Shown in pieces: positions 9,420 to 18,344 of a DNA stretch of 64,000 nt. Numbering within the stretch: the first letter of the stretch is position 1; each line of letters begins with the position of its first letter. Under the pieces are notes generated by a model, which had not been told where the DNA came from, made no database searches, and saw only the letters and a program-made list of their open reading frames with translations. The stretch comes from Bacteroidota bacterium (GTDB taxonomy: Bacteria; Bacteroidota; Ignavibacteria; UBA10030; UBA8401). Made by a program: the position numbers and the translations under genes. Location: positions 62,001 to 126,000 of the forward strand of contig DATJPT010000008.1 of NCBI GenBank assembly GCA_035506275.1, in the 5' to 3' direction.

Positions 9420-10691
9420 TTACGATTCTTGGATCTCACGGAACGGAACGAACCATGTCGCCAAAAACGACGGGATCGTCGCTATGATGACCCAAATGAA
9501 GAAATCCTTATACCCTAAAAGATCGCTTAAGAAGCCGCTCAGCATCGAGGGGATGTTGAACCCGAGAGCCATCAATGCCGTCGCAAACGCGTAATGCGCC
9601 ATCTTGTATTTTCCGGGGGCTATCTGCTGCATCATGAACAACGTCAACCCGATGAATCCGAAGCCGTAGCCGAAATACTCGAAAACAACGGCGGATTCAA
9701 TCACGTAGAAGTTGGCCGGCTGGGCGATCGCAAGAAACGTATAGACAACAAAAGGAATGTTAAAGAAGCAGCAAAGGATGAACAACGATTTGCGCAGCCC
9801 CCGATTCGCGGTGAAGTATCCGGACAGCACCGAGCCAAGAATGAACGCAAGCGGCGGGAAAAATCCGTACAACAAGCCTATCTCTTCCGTTGAAAGACCG
9901 AGCCCCCCGTGCTCGCGTGCTGCGCGCATGAAGAGCGGAACGATTTTAATGGCCTGTCCCTCCGCGAATCGATACAAGACGAGGAAAATGATCCCCCACC
10001 ATATATATTTCTTCTCGAAAAAAGTCTTTACGACATCGGCGAATGCCGCGAACGTCTCTTTTATCGAGCGGACATTCCCCGACGCTCCTCCTGTCGGAAG
10101 GTTCTTAGCGTGATACAGGCTGAGCACGATGAGCACGGCTGCAAACATCCCCATCACCGTTCCCCATGCCGGAACCACGCCGATGCTCTTTTCCAGCGTT
10201 CCGGCAACGATGACAAAAACTCCCTGAGAGAGGATCTTGCCGACGTTATAGAATGCTCCCTGCCAACCGACATATTCCGATTGCTGTTTGTCCGAAAGGA
10301 CGTTGACATAGACGCCGTCGGCCGCAATATCGTGCGTCGCGAAGTTAAAAGCGATAATGGCGAAGAGGACGAGCGACCACTCGAAATAACTCGGCAGCTG
10401 CAGCGTCAGGGCGAGCATGCCGAACAGCACGCCGCCGATGAACTGCGTGGCAATGACGAAATACTTTTTCGTCTTGAACATTTCAAGGATCGGCCCCCAG
10501 AGCGGTTTCAACATCCACGGAAGAGCGACGAGCGTCGTAAAAAAGGCAATTTCGCCGTCCGTTTTTCCCATGCTTTTGTACATCAGGACGGAGACGATGT
10601 TCACTGCGACGAACGGCAGTCCCTCGGCTGTGTACAATGTCGGCACCCAGAGTGCAGGATGCCGGGGCTTTGATTCGTTATCGGTTGACAT
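9420..10691 (-). CDS. MFS transporter of the AmpG/PAT type, likely chitobiose permease
   Basis: 423 aa with about 12 predicted membrane segments. It begins with HPALWVPTLYTAEGLPF, as in AmpG/PAT-family major facilitator proteins, which carry GlcNAc-containing muropeptides in other bacteria. The DIAADGVYVNVL motif in the third to fourth helix region is typical of the group. It sits between two chitinase genes (24-32 nt spacing) in the chitin operon. I therefore infer inner-membrane import of GlcNAc or chitobiose. Substrate specificity cannot be read from the sequence. The start ATG has only a weak ribosome site. Confidence 0.85.
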   Translation of the reverse strand: MSTDNESKPRHPALWVPTLYTAEGLPFVAVNIVSVLMYKSMGKTDGEIAFFTTLVALPWMLKPLWGPILEMFKTKKYFVIATQFIGGVLFGMLALTLQLPSYFEWSLVLFAIIAFNFATHDIAADGVYVNVLSDKQQSEYVGWQGAFYNVGKILSQGVFVIVAGTLEKSIGVVPAWGTVMGMFAAVLIVLSLYHAKNLPTGGASGNVRSIKETFAAFADVVKTFFEKKYIWWGIIFLVLYRFAEGQAIKIVPLFMRAAREHGGLGLSTEEIGLLYGFFPPLAFILGSVLSGYFTANRGLRKSLFILCCFFNIPFVVYTFLAIAQPANFYVIESAVVFEYFGYGFGFIGLTLFMMQQIAPGKYKMAHYAFATALMALGFNIPSMLSGFLSDLLGYKDFFIWVIIATIPSFLATWFVPFREIQES

Positions 10692-10715
10692 GACGAAGTT
10701 CTTTCAACAAAGAGC

Positions 10716-12104
10716 CTATTGGACGAGGATCATCTTTTTCGTTTGCACGAACGATCCAGCCTGAATTCGGTAGAAGTACACGCCGCTTGCCACCGCATGC
10801 GTTGAAGCTTCGAAATGAACACTGCCAGTTCCGGCATTTCTTTGTTCGTTGAGCAAAGTCGCAACCTCCCGTCCGAGGACATCAAAGACCTTGATCGTCA
10901 CGTGCGCAGCCGCGGGCAGCAAAAACTGAATCGTGGTCGAAGGATTGAACGGATTCGGAAAATTATCGTAAAGGACAAACCCGCCGGGAATATTTTGCGG
11001 CGCGTGCCCCGCGGCAACTTCGGTGGGTACCATCTGATCCCCGATGACATCCATCAGCGGCTGAGTCGTGCCAATCACGTCCTGGCTGATCTCCCATATC
11101 ATCACGCCCGAAAGTCTTTGGGTCTTCACATATTGGCACTTCACCGCTATCGATGCCGAATCATCCAGTGTAATAAACTCATCCGGACGGGACGACGTAT
11201 AGTATGGAGCTTCCGATCCGCTGTCCCAAACGTAGGTCCATTGCCCGGATTGAATCGTCGTCATGATGTCCCGGTACGCAAGGTCTTCTTCCTGAACATA
11301 GGAAGTATAGATAGTCGACGTGCCGAACATTTTTCCGTAAAACGGTAGGCCGAGCACAATTTTATTTTTCGGGATGGCACGGGTTCCCGCAAGATACTGG
11401 ATGCTTTCCACGATCGAATAGGCATCGGGGTCGGTATTCGGGTCGCTGCCGATATTCAGAGGAGCGTTATGGCCGGCGATGCTGCTCCAGCTTCCATGAA
11501 AATCGTACTCCATTGCATTGAACCAATCGACGTATTGTTCAAGCGTTGCAAAATCGCGCCATTGTCCGGACCAATCCGACGCGCCGATGGCCATCGTAAT
11601 GAGCCATGAGGAATCGGCCGCTCGAAAGGCGGCACGCAGCTCTTTCACAAAAAGGGCCTCGTTGGACCTCTGAGCGAGGGTTCCCGGCCCTTCCCAGTCA
11701 AGGTCGGCGCCGTCATAATGCGCAGTGGATAGCTGCGCGACGATATTGTTGATGAATGTCTTTCGAAGGTTCGAGTCGGCAGTCACGGTCGCGTAATTGT
11801 CCGTTTGTGTCGTTCCGGCGCCTCCATACGACAGAAGAATTTTGCGTCCGGCGCGATGGGTCGTATTAATGAGCGCTGTGTCGACGACATTGTCGTCCGA
11901 GGAAATCGTACCGTCTGCATTCGGCCATGCGAACGCATGGATGATATGCGTTAAGGAGGTAAATCTAATTTCTGTTGCGGGGAGCGTCGTCCGTTCCCAC
12001 ATCGGGTAGTATCCGACGACGCGGTATTGGCTATGTAGTTCTGTGATAGCAATGCAGGACAAAAGCAAAAGAACGCAGCCAAGCTTGTGGAAGAGCACCT
12101 TCAT
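10716..12104 (-). CDS. GH18 chitinase with T9SS C-terminal sorting domain
   Basis: 462 aa from the ATG at 12104. A longer reading from a TTG 27 nt upstream is possible, but the ATG puts a good signal peptide (MKVLFHKLGC..., cleavage near LHSQ) at the N terminus. The GH18 barrel spans about residues 27-340, with YDGADLDWEG at 130-139 and Glu138 as catalytic acid. The C-terminal 85 residues are a type A T9SS sorting domain starting with DNFPNPFNPSTT and ending in KKMILVQ. This implies export across the outer membrane and attachment or release at the cell surface, where it would attack polymeric chitin. It is followed at 24 nt by the MFS gene. Confidence 0.92.
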   Translation of the reverse strand: MKVLFHKLGCVLLLLSCIAITELHSQYRVVGYYPMWERTTLPATEIRFTSLTHIIHAFAWPNADGTISSDDNVVDTALINTTHRAGRKILLSYGGAGTTQTDNYATVTADSNLRKTFINNIVAQLSTAHYDGADLDWEGPGTLAQRSNEALFVKELRAAFRAADSSWLITMAIGASDWSGQWRDFATLEQYVDWFNAMEYDFHGSWSSIAGHNAPLNIGSDPNTDPDAYSIVESIQYLAGTRAIPKNKIVLGLPFYGKMFGTSTIYTSYVQEEDLAYRDIMTTIQSGQWTYVWDSGSEAPYYTSSRPDEFITLDDSASIAVKCQYVKTQRLSGVMIWEISQDVIGTTQPLMDVIGDQMVPTEVAAGHAPQNIPGGFVLYDNFPNPFNPSTTIQFLLPAAAHVTIKVFDVLGREVATLLNEQRNAGTGSVHFEASTHAVASGVYFYRIQAGSFVQTKKMILVQ

Positions 12105-12275
12105 GCGGTTGTCATCAGCGATGGGGATCAAGAATCATAAGATTTGCGGCCGGGATTAGCCAGCATGGAAGGTCAACGACTTTTCAGGTGACCGACCCTG
12201 CTTTATCGCTTCTACAATATCGACATTCACACGGTCGTTCTTGCATTCACCGGGAATGATGAGCTTTTATACGCA

Positions 12276-12312
12276 ATCACAGGAGGCGCTGTTTGACGGC
12301 GCCCCCTGTGAT
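12276..12312 (-). terminator. Hairpin downstream of the beta-helix gene
   Basis: A 14-bp stem with one mismatch (ATCACAGGAGGCGC pairing with GCGCCCCCTGTGAT) and a 9-nt loop lies about 28 nt past the stop codon of the minus-strand beta-helix gene. No T run follows it on the minus strand, so it may act as a partial terminator or as a processing/stability element separating receptor-side from catabolic genes. Confidence 0.5.
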
Positions 12313-12339
12313 GGTAGGAGGAATGAAAGAAAGCAACTA

Positions 12340-14082
12340 TTACTTCAGCAACATCATTTTTTGAACGAGGCGGTTATTTCCCTGCTCGAGAGAATAGAAG
12401 TACACGCCGCTGGTCAAGTTGGACATGTCAACATGCAATGTGTATTCGCCTGCTTCCTGATGAGCACTGTTCACGAGTGTCTTCACGACCTGGCCAAGAA
12501 CATTGTACACTCTCATCGTCACGTTGCCTGCGTTCGCGAGACTGTAACGGATGTTTGTGCTCGGGTTGAAAGGATTCGGATACGCTTCGGAAAGCGAGAA
12601 GGAATGCGGAAGCGTCTTCGGTGCGGCTGCAACGCCCGTTAATCCATTGAACCAATACGGATCGCCGATAATGCCGCCATCCGTCGCGCCGGTTTTCAGC
12701 GACGCATTGGTGTATTTCAGATCGTTCGCTTCAGGGAGAGGCCATGCAGGAGCCCAGGTCGCAGATGTTCCGACTTTGGTCAGATCATATCCATACACCT
12801 CCGTCGTTCCGGTCCCTGTCCTGACTGCCGTGAACCAGCCCAATAACCCGGCTCCGTTAGCACTGTCGGTGCCTGGATTCAACGCACCGGTTATGGAAGC
12901 GCCAAACCCGGGATCAACATTCTGATTTCCCGATTGGACAAATCCCGGCCACAGCGTGCTGTTCGCGAAGAAAGCGGCTGTGGAAGTGTTCATCCATTGC
13001 GTTGTATAAACTGAATCGAGATGAGCAGTATCATTCCAGGCAGTATAGAACGAGGTCAGTCCCGAAGGCCAAAAGTACACATTGTTCTTGACTTCGACCT
13101 TCCTCAATAATTCAGCTGCGGGGTCGCCTTTGCCGGTCGAAGCATGACCGAGGAGAATTGCCGCCGTGGTCGAGTCGAGCAATCCCATCGTAATAATCGA
13201 CGGCCCAGTGTTGGCATCGAACGAATCCCAGCCTGCGTACTCCGTCTTGTTTTCACCGCCGGCATACGCCGCATAGAAGATATTGTTGTCGAATTTTGCG
13301 TTCACCATCCTATCGAGGAAAAATGGATTCTTGAAGGTGTAGACGACATCATTATGTGAAAATTCGTAGTAATTCACAATTCCGCCCGTAGCCGCAGTGG
13401 CATAGCCACTGACGAAGAGCATCGTGCAGTTCTTAATGACAATTGAATCGGTTTTAAATGCGCCGATGTAATTTTCATTTCGAAGGACCTCACCGACATA
13501 CCACTGGTTCGGCTCAGTCGTCATGTTCCTGAACTTACAGTTCGTCATGATGAAATCATCAGAATTTCCGGCATAGCCGACCGCGAACTGCGACCATTGT
13601 TCAAACACAACATTGTTCGCTGCGAACCGGACATTGTCGCCTGAAATCTGCACCGCCTGCCCGGAGCCATAATTGACAACGTTGTTGACTGCGATCCCGA
13701 GGAGGTACAGATTCTGGAGCGACGCTGAAAGGCCGTTTCCATTCACCGTGAAAAGAACGCCGGGGATTGAGTTATCCTGGAGAACGTCCGGCTGAATCAC
13801 GGGAAGCTTCCCGGTCGATGGATCCGGCACTCCCCAGACAGTTATATTTGCATTTGTGGTAATCGTTGCATCAAAGATATACGTTGTGTCTCTGGAGACG
13901 AGTTTATAGACATGGTGTACTTTCACACCAGCGGCAGTAGTATCTCCCATGATCACTTTATCCAGCGTCGCACCTGAAGCATAGACAACGAGGGTATCGT
14001 TTGCAGCGAACAACTGGCACGGCGCTAGAACTACAAGCACCATGATCGTCGCAAAAAATGCTGCGGTAAGTATCCGTTTCAT
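12340..14082 (-). CDS. Exported right-handed beta-helix protein with T9SS sorting domain
   Basis: 580 aa from the ATG at 14082, which has an AAAGGAGAG ribosome site and opens a clear signal peptide (MKRILTAAFFATIMVLVV, cleavage near LFAAN). The longer frame to 14193 lacks such support. The middle contains repeated N-rich turns (FRNMTTEPNQWY, VIKNCTMLF, VKNNVYFWP) typical of parallel beta-helix surface proteins and of Bacteroidota DUF5123/DUF4957-like proteins. The last 85 residues are a T9SS type A tail (EAYPNPFNPSTN ... MMLLK). No catalytic motif is evident. Its place between the TonB-dependent receptor and a chitinase suggests a surface chitin-binding or degrading role, which is inference. 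It may partly take the place of a SusD-like binding protein. Confidence 0.8.
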   Translation of the reverse strand: MKRILTAAFFATIMVLVVLAPCQLFAANDTLVVYASGATLDKVIMGDTTAAGVKVHHVYKLVSRDTTYIFDATITTNANITVWGVPDPSTGKLPVIQPDVLQDNSIPGVLFTVNGNGLSASLQNLYLLGIAVNNVVNYGSGQAVQISGDNVRFAANNVVFEQWSQFAVGYAGNSDDFIMTNCKFRNMTTEPNQWYVGEVLRNENYIGAFKTDSIVIKNCTMLFVSGYATAATGGIVNYYEFSHNDVVYTFKNPFFLDRMVNAKFDNNIFYAAYAGGENKTEYAGWDSFDANTGPSIITMGLLDSTTAAILLGHASTGKGDPAAELLRKVEVKNNVYFWPSGLTSFYTAWNDTAHLDSVYTTQWMNTSTAAFFANSTLWPGFVQSGNQNVDPGFGASITGALNPGTDSANGAGLLGWFTAVRTGTGTTEVYGYDLTKVGTSATWAPAWPLPEANDLKYTNASLKTGATDGGIIGDPYWFNGLTGVAAAPKTLPHSFSLSEAYPNPFNPSTNIRYSLANAGNVTMRVYNVLGQVVKTLVNSAHQEAGEYTLHVDMSNLTSGVYFYSLEQGNNRLVQKMMLLK

Positions 14083-14263
14083 AACTGCTCTCCTTTTGTT
14101 GTTTAGATGATTGATGAATCTACCACTTGACACTCTTGCTACAGATTTGCCGTGATCACCTCCCTTGAAGCGGAACCATTGTTTGTTGAACATATCGTGC
14201 GTTGTGATTTGTTTTATCTTTTAACATGGCATTAGCCTCACTACATCGTTTTCTTCACCACGT

Positions 14264-17206
14264 TTAGAACTGCCAGCGCAAACCGAGGTCGGCCGTGAGG
14301 CCGTACGATTGCTCGGAACTCGGGACGCCCGTCTCCGCCTGAATAACACTGATATCATTTGCACTGTTGAAATTATTGAGGTCGCCGTACACTTGCAGCC
14401 CGTACCATGGCAGGGCTTGTTTGACTGAAAGATCCCATCGCGTGTATGCGGAGGTCGAACCTTTCAACTGCGGCCAAATGCTCGGATTGGTCCAAATATT
14501 TGCCTGATAGAGCATGGACACGCGGATGGAAAAGCCTTCGTAATCGTATCCGAGCGACAGGTTCACAATGTTATCCGGCTGAAAGAGCAAGCGGTCTGTA
14601 AAAGCGGTATCGACGTACTGAACCAGCCGGCCAACTTTCTCAACAAGCGTATACGGATATTTCGCTTTCGAATATATGTGGGTGAAGTTGACATTCATGA
14701 CTAATCCGTCGAAGGGATGCGGCAAATACCAGAAGTGCGTCTGCCAGTCGAGCTCAAGGCCGTAGTTATTGATCCTGTATGGATCGTTCACGTAGGTTGC
14801 GATGTCGTACTCTCCGTTGGGTGCGGAAGTTGAAAGAAACGGCGGATAATATTGAAGCGCACTGGCTCCTGAAGCGTAAAAGTTCCATGCATAGATAAGA
14901 TTGTCTATCTGTTTGATAAAGCCGCCGACCGTAAATAATCCTATTGAGTTGTCGTAAAAGGAAAGATAGCCGTCATAATTTGTAGACCTCGACGGCGACA
15001 GCTGGTAATTGTTCCAACTGATCGCGCCTCCTGTTGCAATATCAATTCTCGGTATAATAGCATTGTAGTCGGGATACGCCAAGGTATTCGTGTATGAAAA
15101 GCGGGCATCGAACCACGGCAGAGGTTTATAGCGCAGCATGACATCGGGGAGCCAATAACCGTGATTCACGGTGAGCGTCGTATCATAATGCTGATACGCT
15201 CCTCCCCCCGTTGCAGACGCCGTGCTTTGGATACCGCGCGCTCCCGAATACGTTGTCTGGAGGTTCTGAAACCGGACACCCGGGATCACTGTGACATCCG
15301 ACCCGACATTGATGGTGGTCATCGCATAAACGGCGCTTTGATTTTCATGGCCAGCGTAATCGTTTGTTGCGGAGTTAAAGTTGTCGTAAAAATACGAGAT
15401 AGCGTCGTTGTTCTGCTGGATAAGCGAGGCGTTACTTTTCACGTAGGAAGCTACTTCTGAAAGCATTGAGTAGTTCAACGGAAAAATCATAGGATAATTT
15501 CCGCTGAGAAACGTTCCATACTTAAAATTCGGATCGACGAACGGCCCCATCGGAATGCTCGTGGTATTGGCATATTGAGCAGTCGATGGAAAATGAGCGG
15601 CGATCAGCTTGTCGACGTATCCAGCGCTGGTCAGTCCCAGTCCTTGACCGCTGTATTGGTCATAGTCGTACGCACGGGTCTGGTACCGGAATTTTCCGCC
15701 AAATTTTATCGTGGCACTCAGCTTATCCGCAATATTGATCGGAGTATCCATATCCAGAGAAGCGGTCAATGCCCGTTCCTTTGAAAAACTGTTGCTCGAG
15801 ACAAGGCTGTTGAGATATGTGGAGCTAAGGTCGTCACTCGCCGCCTTTGGTATTTGCTGCGGAATCAAATTCGCAACGTTGAGGAACGGCGCCAAACCCG
15901 CGGACGCTTGTTTGAATCCGACAGTCCAATCGCCCGGGTCGTTCGTTTCAGAATAGGTATGCGACAATTTCGCATCGACGTGGAAGATAGACACTTGCTG
16001 ATCTGCGTCAATCGTGTTCGTGATGATATTCACCGTGCTCTTGGAATAGGCAAGGGAGTAATCGTGGAGATTATTCTGGATATCGTACACCTCTCCCCGG
16101 TCATCGACTGTCGTCGTCCCCGAGCTGAAAAAGTTCGACAAACTAATCTTTCCGGCCGGAGTCCGGTAATCCATGACAACAGTCGCATTGGCCCTCTGCC
16201 GGTCTCTCGGAACATCATCGAGGTTCAAACTCTGAGTGATGTAGTCTGTCGTGCTGCTCCCTAAATGCGTGTAGGAGGCCCCATATTGATTCGACGAGAG
16301 GTTCCTCCTTTCTAAATCCGCCTGTGCAAAAATTCCAAAGCTGTGATCCTCAAAAAAACGGCTTTCGACGCTCGCGATATATTTGTAGTTGTTGTACGGA
16401 TTAACTGCATCCGACAAACCGTTGTATCCTCCTTCAGCGATAAGATTGACTCCTACGCCTTCTTCCTTCGTCGCTTGTTTCAGTTTGAAGTTGACTGTGC
16501 CGCCGAGCACATCCGCATCCTGGTCAGCTGTGTTCGCTTTCGTGACTTCAATTCCCTCAAGCATATACGGAGAGATCATGCTCAAATCGGTGCTGCGGTC
16601 GCTCGGGTTCGACGATGCCATGCGGACGCCATCGATCGTGATAGCATTGTACTTCGGCTGTAAACCGCGGACGACAACCTCATTCCCTTCACCGCCGCTT
16701 CTCAGCACTGCGATACCCGGAAGCCGGCCTATTGCCTCGGCGGCGTTCGCATCCGGCAATTCCTGAATGCGGGCAGCCGAGACAACGCTGACGATTTGCT
16801 GTGATGAAAGCTGCTGGTTAATAGCCTCGTTTTGTCCCGCAGCCTGCGCAGTGACGACGACCACTTCGCCCTGAATCGCAACACTATTCAGTTTGAAGAA
16901 TAAGTTAAGGTCTTTTCCCCCCGCCACCTGAGCATTCAAGGACGCGGCTTCGTATCCGATGTACGTGATGCGAAGCGTATAACTTCCCGGAGGAACATTC
17001 CGAATAATGAATTTGCCGTCAACGTCTGTCGATGCACCGAGGCTCGTTCCTGCAAGTACGATCGTTGCCCCGGGGAGAACTTCGCCAGTCTTTGAGTCCG
17101 TCACCACACCGGTAATGTTTGATTCCGGTGCTGCTGCTGCCGGAGAGCTCTGCAGGGCTGAGAGCAATGACAAGAAGAGGGCGATAATGATAGTTCGCTT
17201 GAGCAT
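14264..17206 (-). CDS. TonB-dependent receptor with carboxypeptidase-like N-terminal domain
   Basis: 980 aa from the ATG chosen because it opens a signal peptide (MLKRTIIIALFLSLLSAL, cleavage near AAAAPE). Residues about 29-110 form a carboxypeptidase D regulatory-like domain (GVVTDSKTGEVLPGATIVLAG). Residues about 130-240 are the plug (LPGIAVLRSGGEGNEVVVRG, ITIDGVRMASS). The rest is a beta-barrel ending in the typical terminal aromatic residue (LRWQF). It imports ligand across the outer membrane using TonB energy, and the locus suggests chito-oligosaccharides. No SusD-type partner gene is present in the window, so this is a stand-alone receptor as in proteobacterial chitin loci. An AAAGAG ribosome site precedes the start. 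Confidence 0.93.
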   Translation of the reverse strand: MLKRTIIIALFLSLLSALQSSPAAAAPESNITGVVTDSKTGEVLPGATIVLAGTSLGASTDVDGKFIIRNVPPGSYTLRITYIGYEAASLNAQVAGGKDLNLFFKLNSVAIQGEVVVVTAQAAGQNEAINQQLSSQQIVSVVSAARIQELPDANAAEAIGRLPGIAVLRSGGEGNEVVVRGLQPKYNAITIDGVRMASSNPSDRSTDLSMISPYMLEGIEVTKANTADQDADVLGGTVNFKLKQATKEEGVGVNLIAEGGYNGLSDAVNPYNNYKYIASVESRFFEDHSFGIFAQADLERRNLSSNQYGASYTHLGSSTTDYITQSLNLDDVPRDRQRANATVVMDYRTPAGKISLSNFFSSGTTTVDDRGEVYDIQNNLHDYSLAYSKSTVNIITNTIDADQQVSIFHVDAKLSHTYSETNDPGDWTVGFKQASAGLAPFLNVANLIPQQIPKAASDDLSSTYLNSLVSSNSFSKERALTASLDMDTPINIADKLSATIKFGGKFRYQTRAYDYDQYSGQGLGLTSAGYVDKLIAAHFPSTAQYANTTSIPMGPFVDPNFKYGTFLSGNYPMIFPLNYSMLSEVASYVKSNASLIQQNNDAISYFYDNFNSATNDYAGHENQSAVYAMTTINVGSDVTVIPGVRFQNLQTTYSGARGIQSTASATGGGAYQHYDTTLTVNHGYWLPDVMLRYKPLPWFDARFSYTNTLAYPDYNAIIPRIDIATGGAISWNNYQLSPSRSTNYDGYLSFYDNSIGLFTVGGFIKQIDNLIYAWNFYASGASALQYYPPFLSTSAPNGEYDIATYVNDPYRINNYGLELDWQTHFWYLPHPFDGLVMNVNFTHIYSKAKYPYTLVEKVGRLVQYVDTAFTDRLLFQPDNIVNLSLGYDYEGFSIRVSMLYQANIWTNPSIWPQLKGSTSAYTRWDLSVKQALPWYGLQVYGDLNNFNSANDISVIQAETGVPSSEQSYGLTADLGLRWQF

Positions 17207-17287
17207 AATATTCTCTTTCAATAGTCTGCGTGGATTGAAAAAGGCTCTTTGGCTTGTTGATAAATACATAGAATCACGTTTGAAAAC

Positions 17288-17323
17288 GCCGGCTCTTGAC
17301 CACGATGACAAGCGTCAGCCGGC
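17288..17323 (-). terminator. Hairpin between ROK kinase and TonB receptor genes
   Basis: A GCCGGCT/AGCCGGC stem begins 2 nt after the kinase stop codon, with a partly paired interior (TGAC...GTCA). On the minus strand it is followed by GTTTTC. It looks like an intrinsic terminator or attenuator that separates the regulator/kinase unit from the receptor gene. Confidence 0.6.
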
Positions 17324-17324
17324 A

Positions 17325-18329
17325 TTAGGTTTCCTGAAACATCGTCGGCGATGCCGGAATATTTTCTGATACCGCTCCACCGTCGCCGATCAACGAACTG
17401 GCTCCGAGTATCGCTGCCTCGCCGTCCTTCAATTGTGACTGGAGGATGACCGCTTTCTTCTTGTGGAGTTTCAGGACGTTCTCATGATACGCTTTCGTGG
17501 TCGGTTCGAGGAGCAACCTTCCGGCATGCATCAAACCGCCGGAAAGGATAATCGCTTCGGGGTCGAACACCGCGACCGTATTCGAGAGAACACGCCCGAG
17601 AATTCGCCCCGTGAAGTTGAATGCCTGCACGGCGACAGGATCTTCATTCCGGGCCAGCTCGTAGATTGTTTCCGCGGAAAGATCGTTGAAGCTGATCTTC
17701 CGCAGTTCAGAGTCTTCAGTAGAATCGGCGAGCAGCTCGAAAACGGTGCGGCGGATGCCCGATGCGGACACATAGGTTTCGACGCATCCTTGCCTCTTGC
17801 ATCCGCAGTGACGTCCCCCCGGCTCGATCGTCATGTGCCCGAGTTCCCCCGCGACGCCGTTCTCTCCGTACAACAAACGGCCGTCGACGACGATGCCGGC
17901 TCCCAGGCCGGTTCCCATCGTAATGACAACGAAATTTTTCATCCCCCGTGCCAGCCCGAACTTCATCTCGCCAAGCGCTGCGGCATTGCTGTCGTTCGTG
18001 AGCACGACGGGAACGTTGTAGTATGGTTTCAGCAGTCTGACAATGTCAATGGTCCCCCATTGAAGATTTGCGGGACTCTGAATTGTACCATCGATGTGCC
18101 GGGCGGCGGGCGCGGCAATTCCGATCCCGGAAATATTTCGCGCGGCCCCGTTTTTCTGGGAAAGCTGGGAGATCCCCGCGACGAGCTTCATTTTGAAATC
18201 TTCAACGGAAGGACATTCCTGGGTGAAAAATCTTGTTTTCTCAACGCAGGTTCCGTTCCATGAGACAAGGCCGAGCACTGTGTTGGTACCGCCGATGTCG
18301 ATCCCGAGAGTAAATGTTTCGTTGTGCAT
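17325..18329 (-). CDS. ROK-family sugar kinase (glucokinase/N-acetylglucosamine kinase type)
   Basis: 334 aa from the ATG; a TTG 15 nt upstream also keeps the frame. There is no DNA-binding domain. The ATP site LGIDIGGTNT lies at the N terminus. The catalytic Asp is in LTNDSNAAALGE near residue 113. The zinc signature GHMTIEPGGRHCGCKRQGC is complete (His plus three Cys near 163-181). ROK kinases phosphorylate glucose, GlcNAc, ManNAc or fructose. Next to a chitobiose phosphorylase, GlcNAc is the likely substrate, giving GlcNAc-6-phosphate for deacetylation and deamination. It follows the ROK repressor by 15 nt, so the two are probably co-transcribed and derepressed together. Confidence 0.88.
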   Translation of the reverse strand: MHNETFTLGIDIGGTNTVLGLVSWNGTCVEKTRFFTQECPSVEDFKMKLVAGISQLSQKNGAARNISGIGIAAPAARHIDGTIQSPANLQWGTIDIVRLLKPYYNVPVVLTNDSNAAALGEMKFGLARGMKNFVVITMGTGLGAGIVVDGRLLYGENGVAGELGHMTIEPGGRHCGCKRQGCVETYVSASGIRRTVFELLADSTEDSELRKISFNDLSAETIYELARNEDPVAVQAFNFTGRILGRVLSNTVAVFDPEAIILSGGLMHAGRLLLEPTTKAYHENVLKLHKKKAVILQSQLKDGEAAILGASSLIGDGGAVSENIPASPTMFQET

Positions 18330-18344
18330 GAAGTCCGAATTCAA

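Noticed and set aside
9909-10673. Long antisense ORF (254 codons) over the MFS transporter
   Set aside because: Highly charged sequence without domains, opposite a clear membrane transporter.
14083-14193. N-terminal extension of the beta-helix protein
   Set aside because: The ATG at 14082 has a good ribosome site and begins a signal peptide; the extension would bury it.
17463-18263. Long antisense ORF (266 codons) over the ROK kinase
   Set aside because: A shadow of the strongly supported kinase frame; composition and lack of motifs show no gene.
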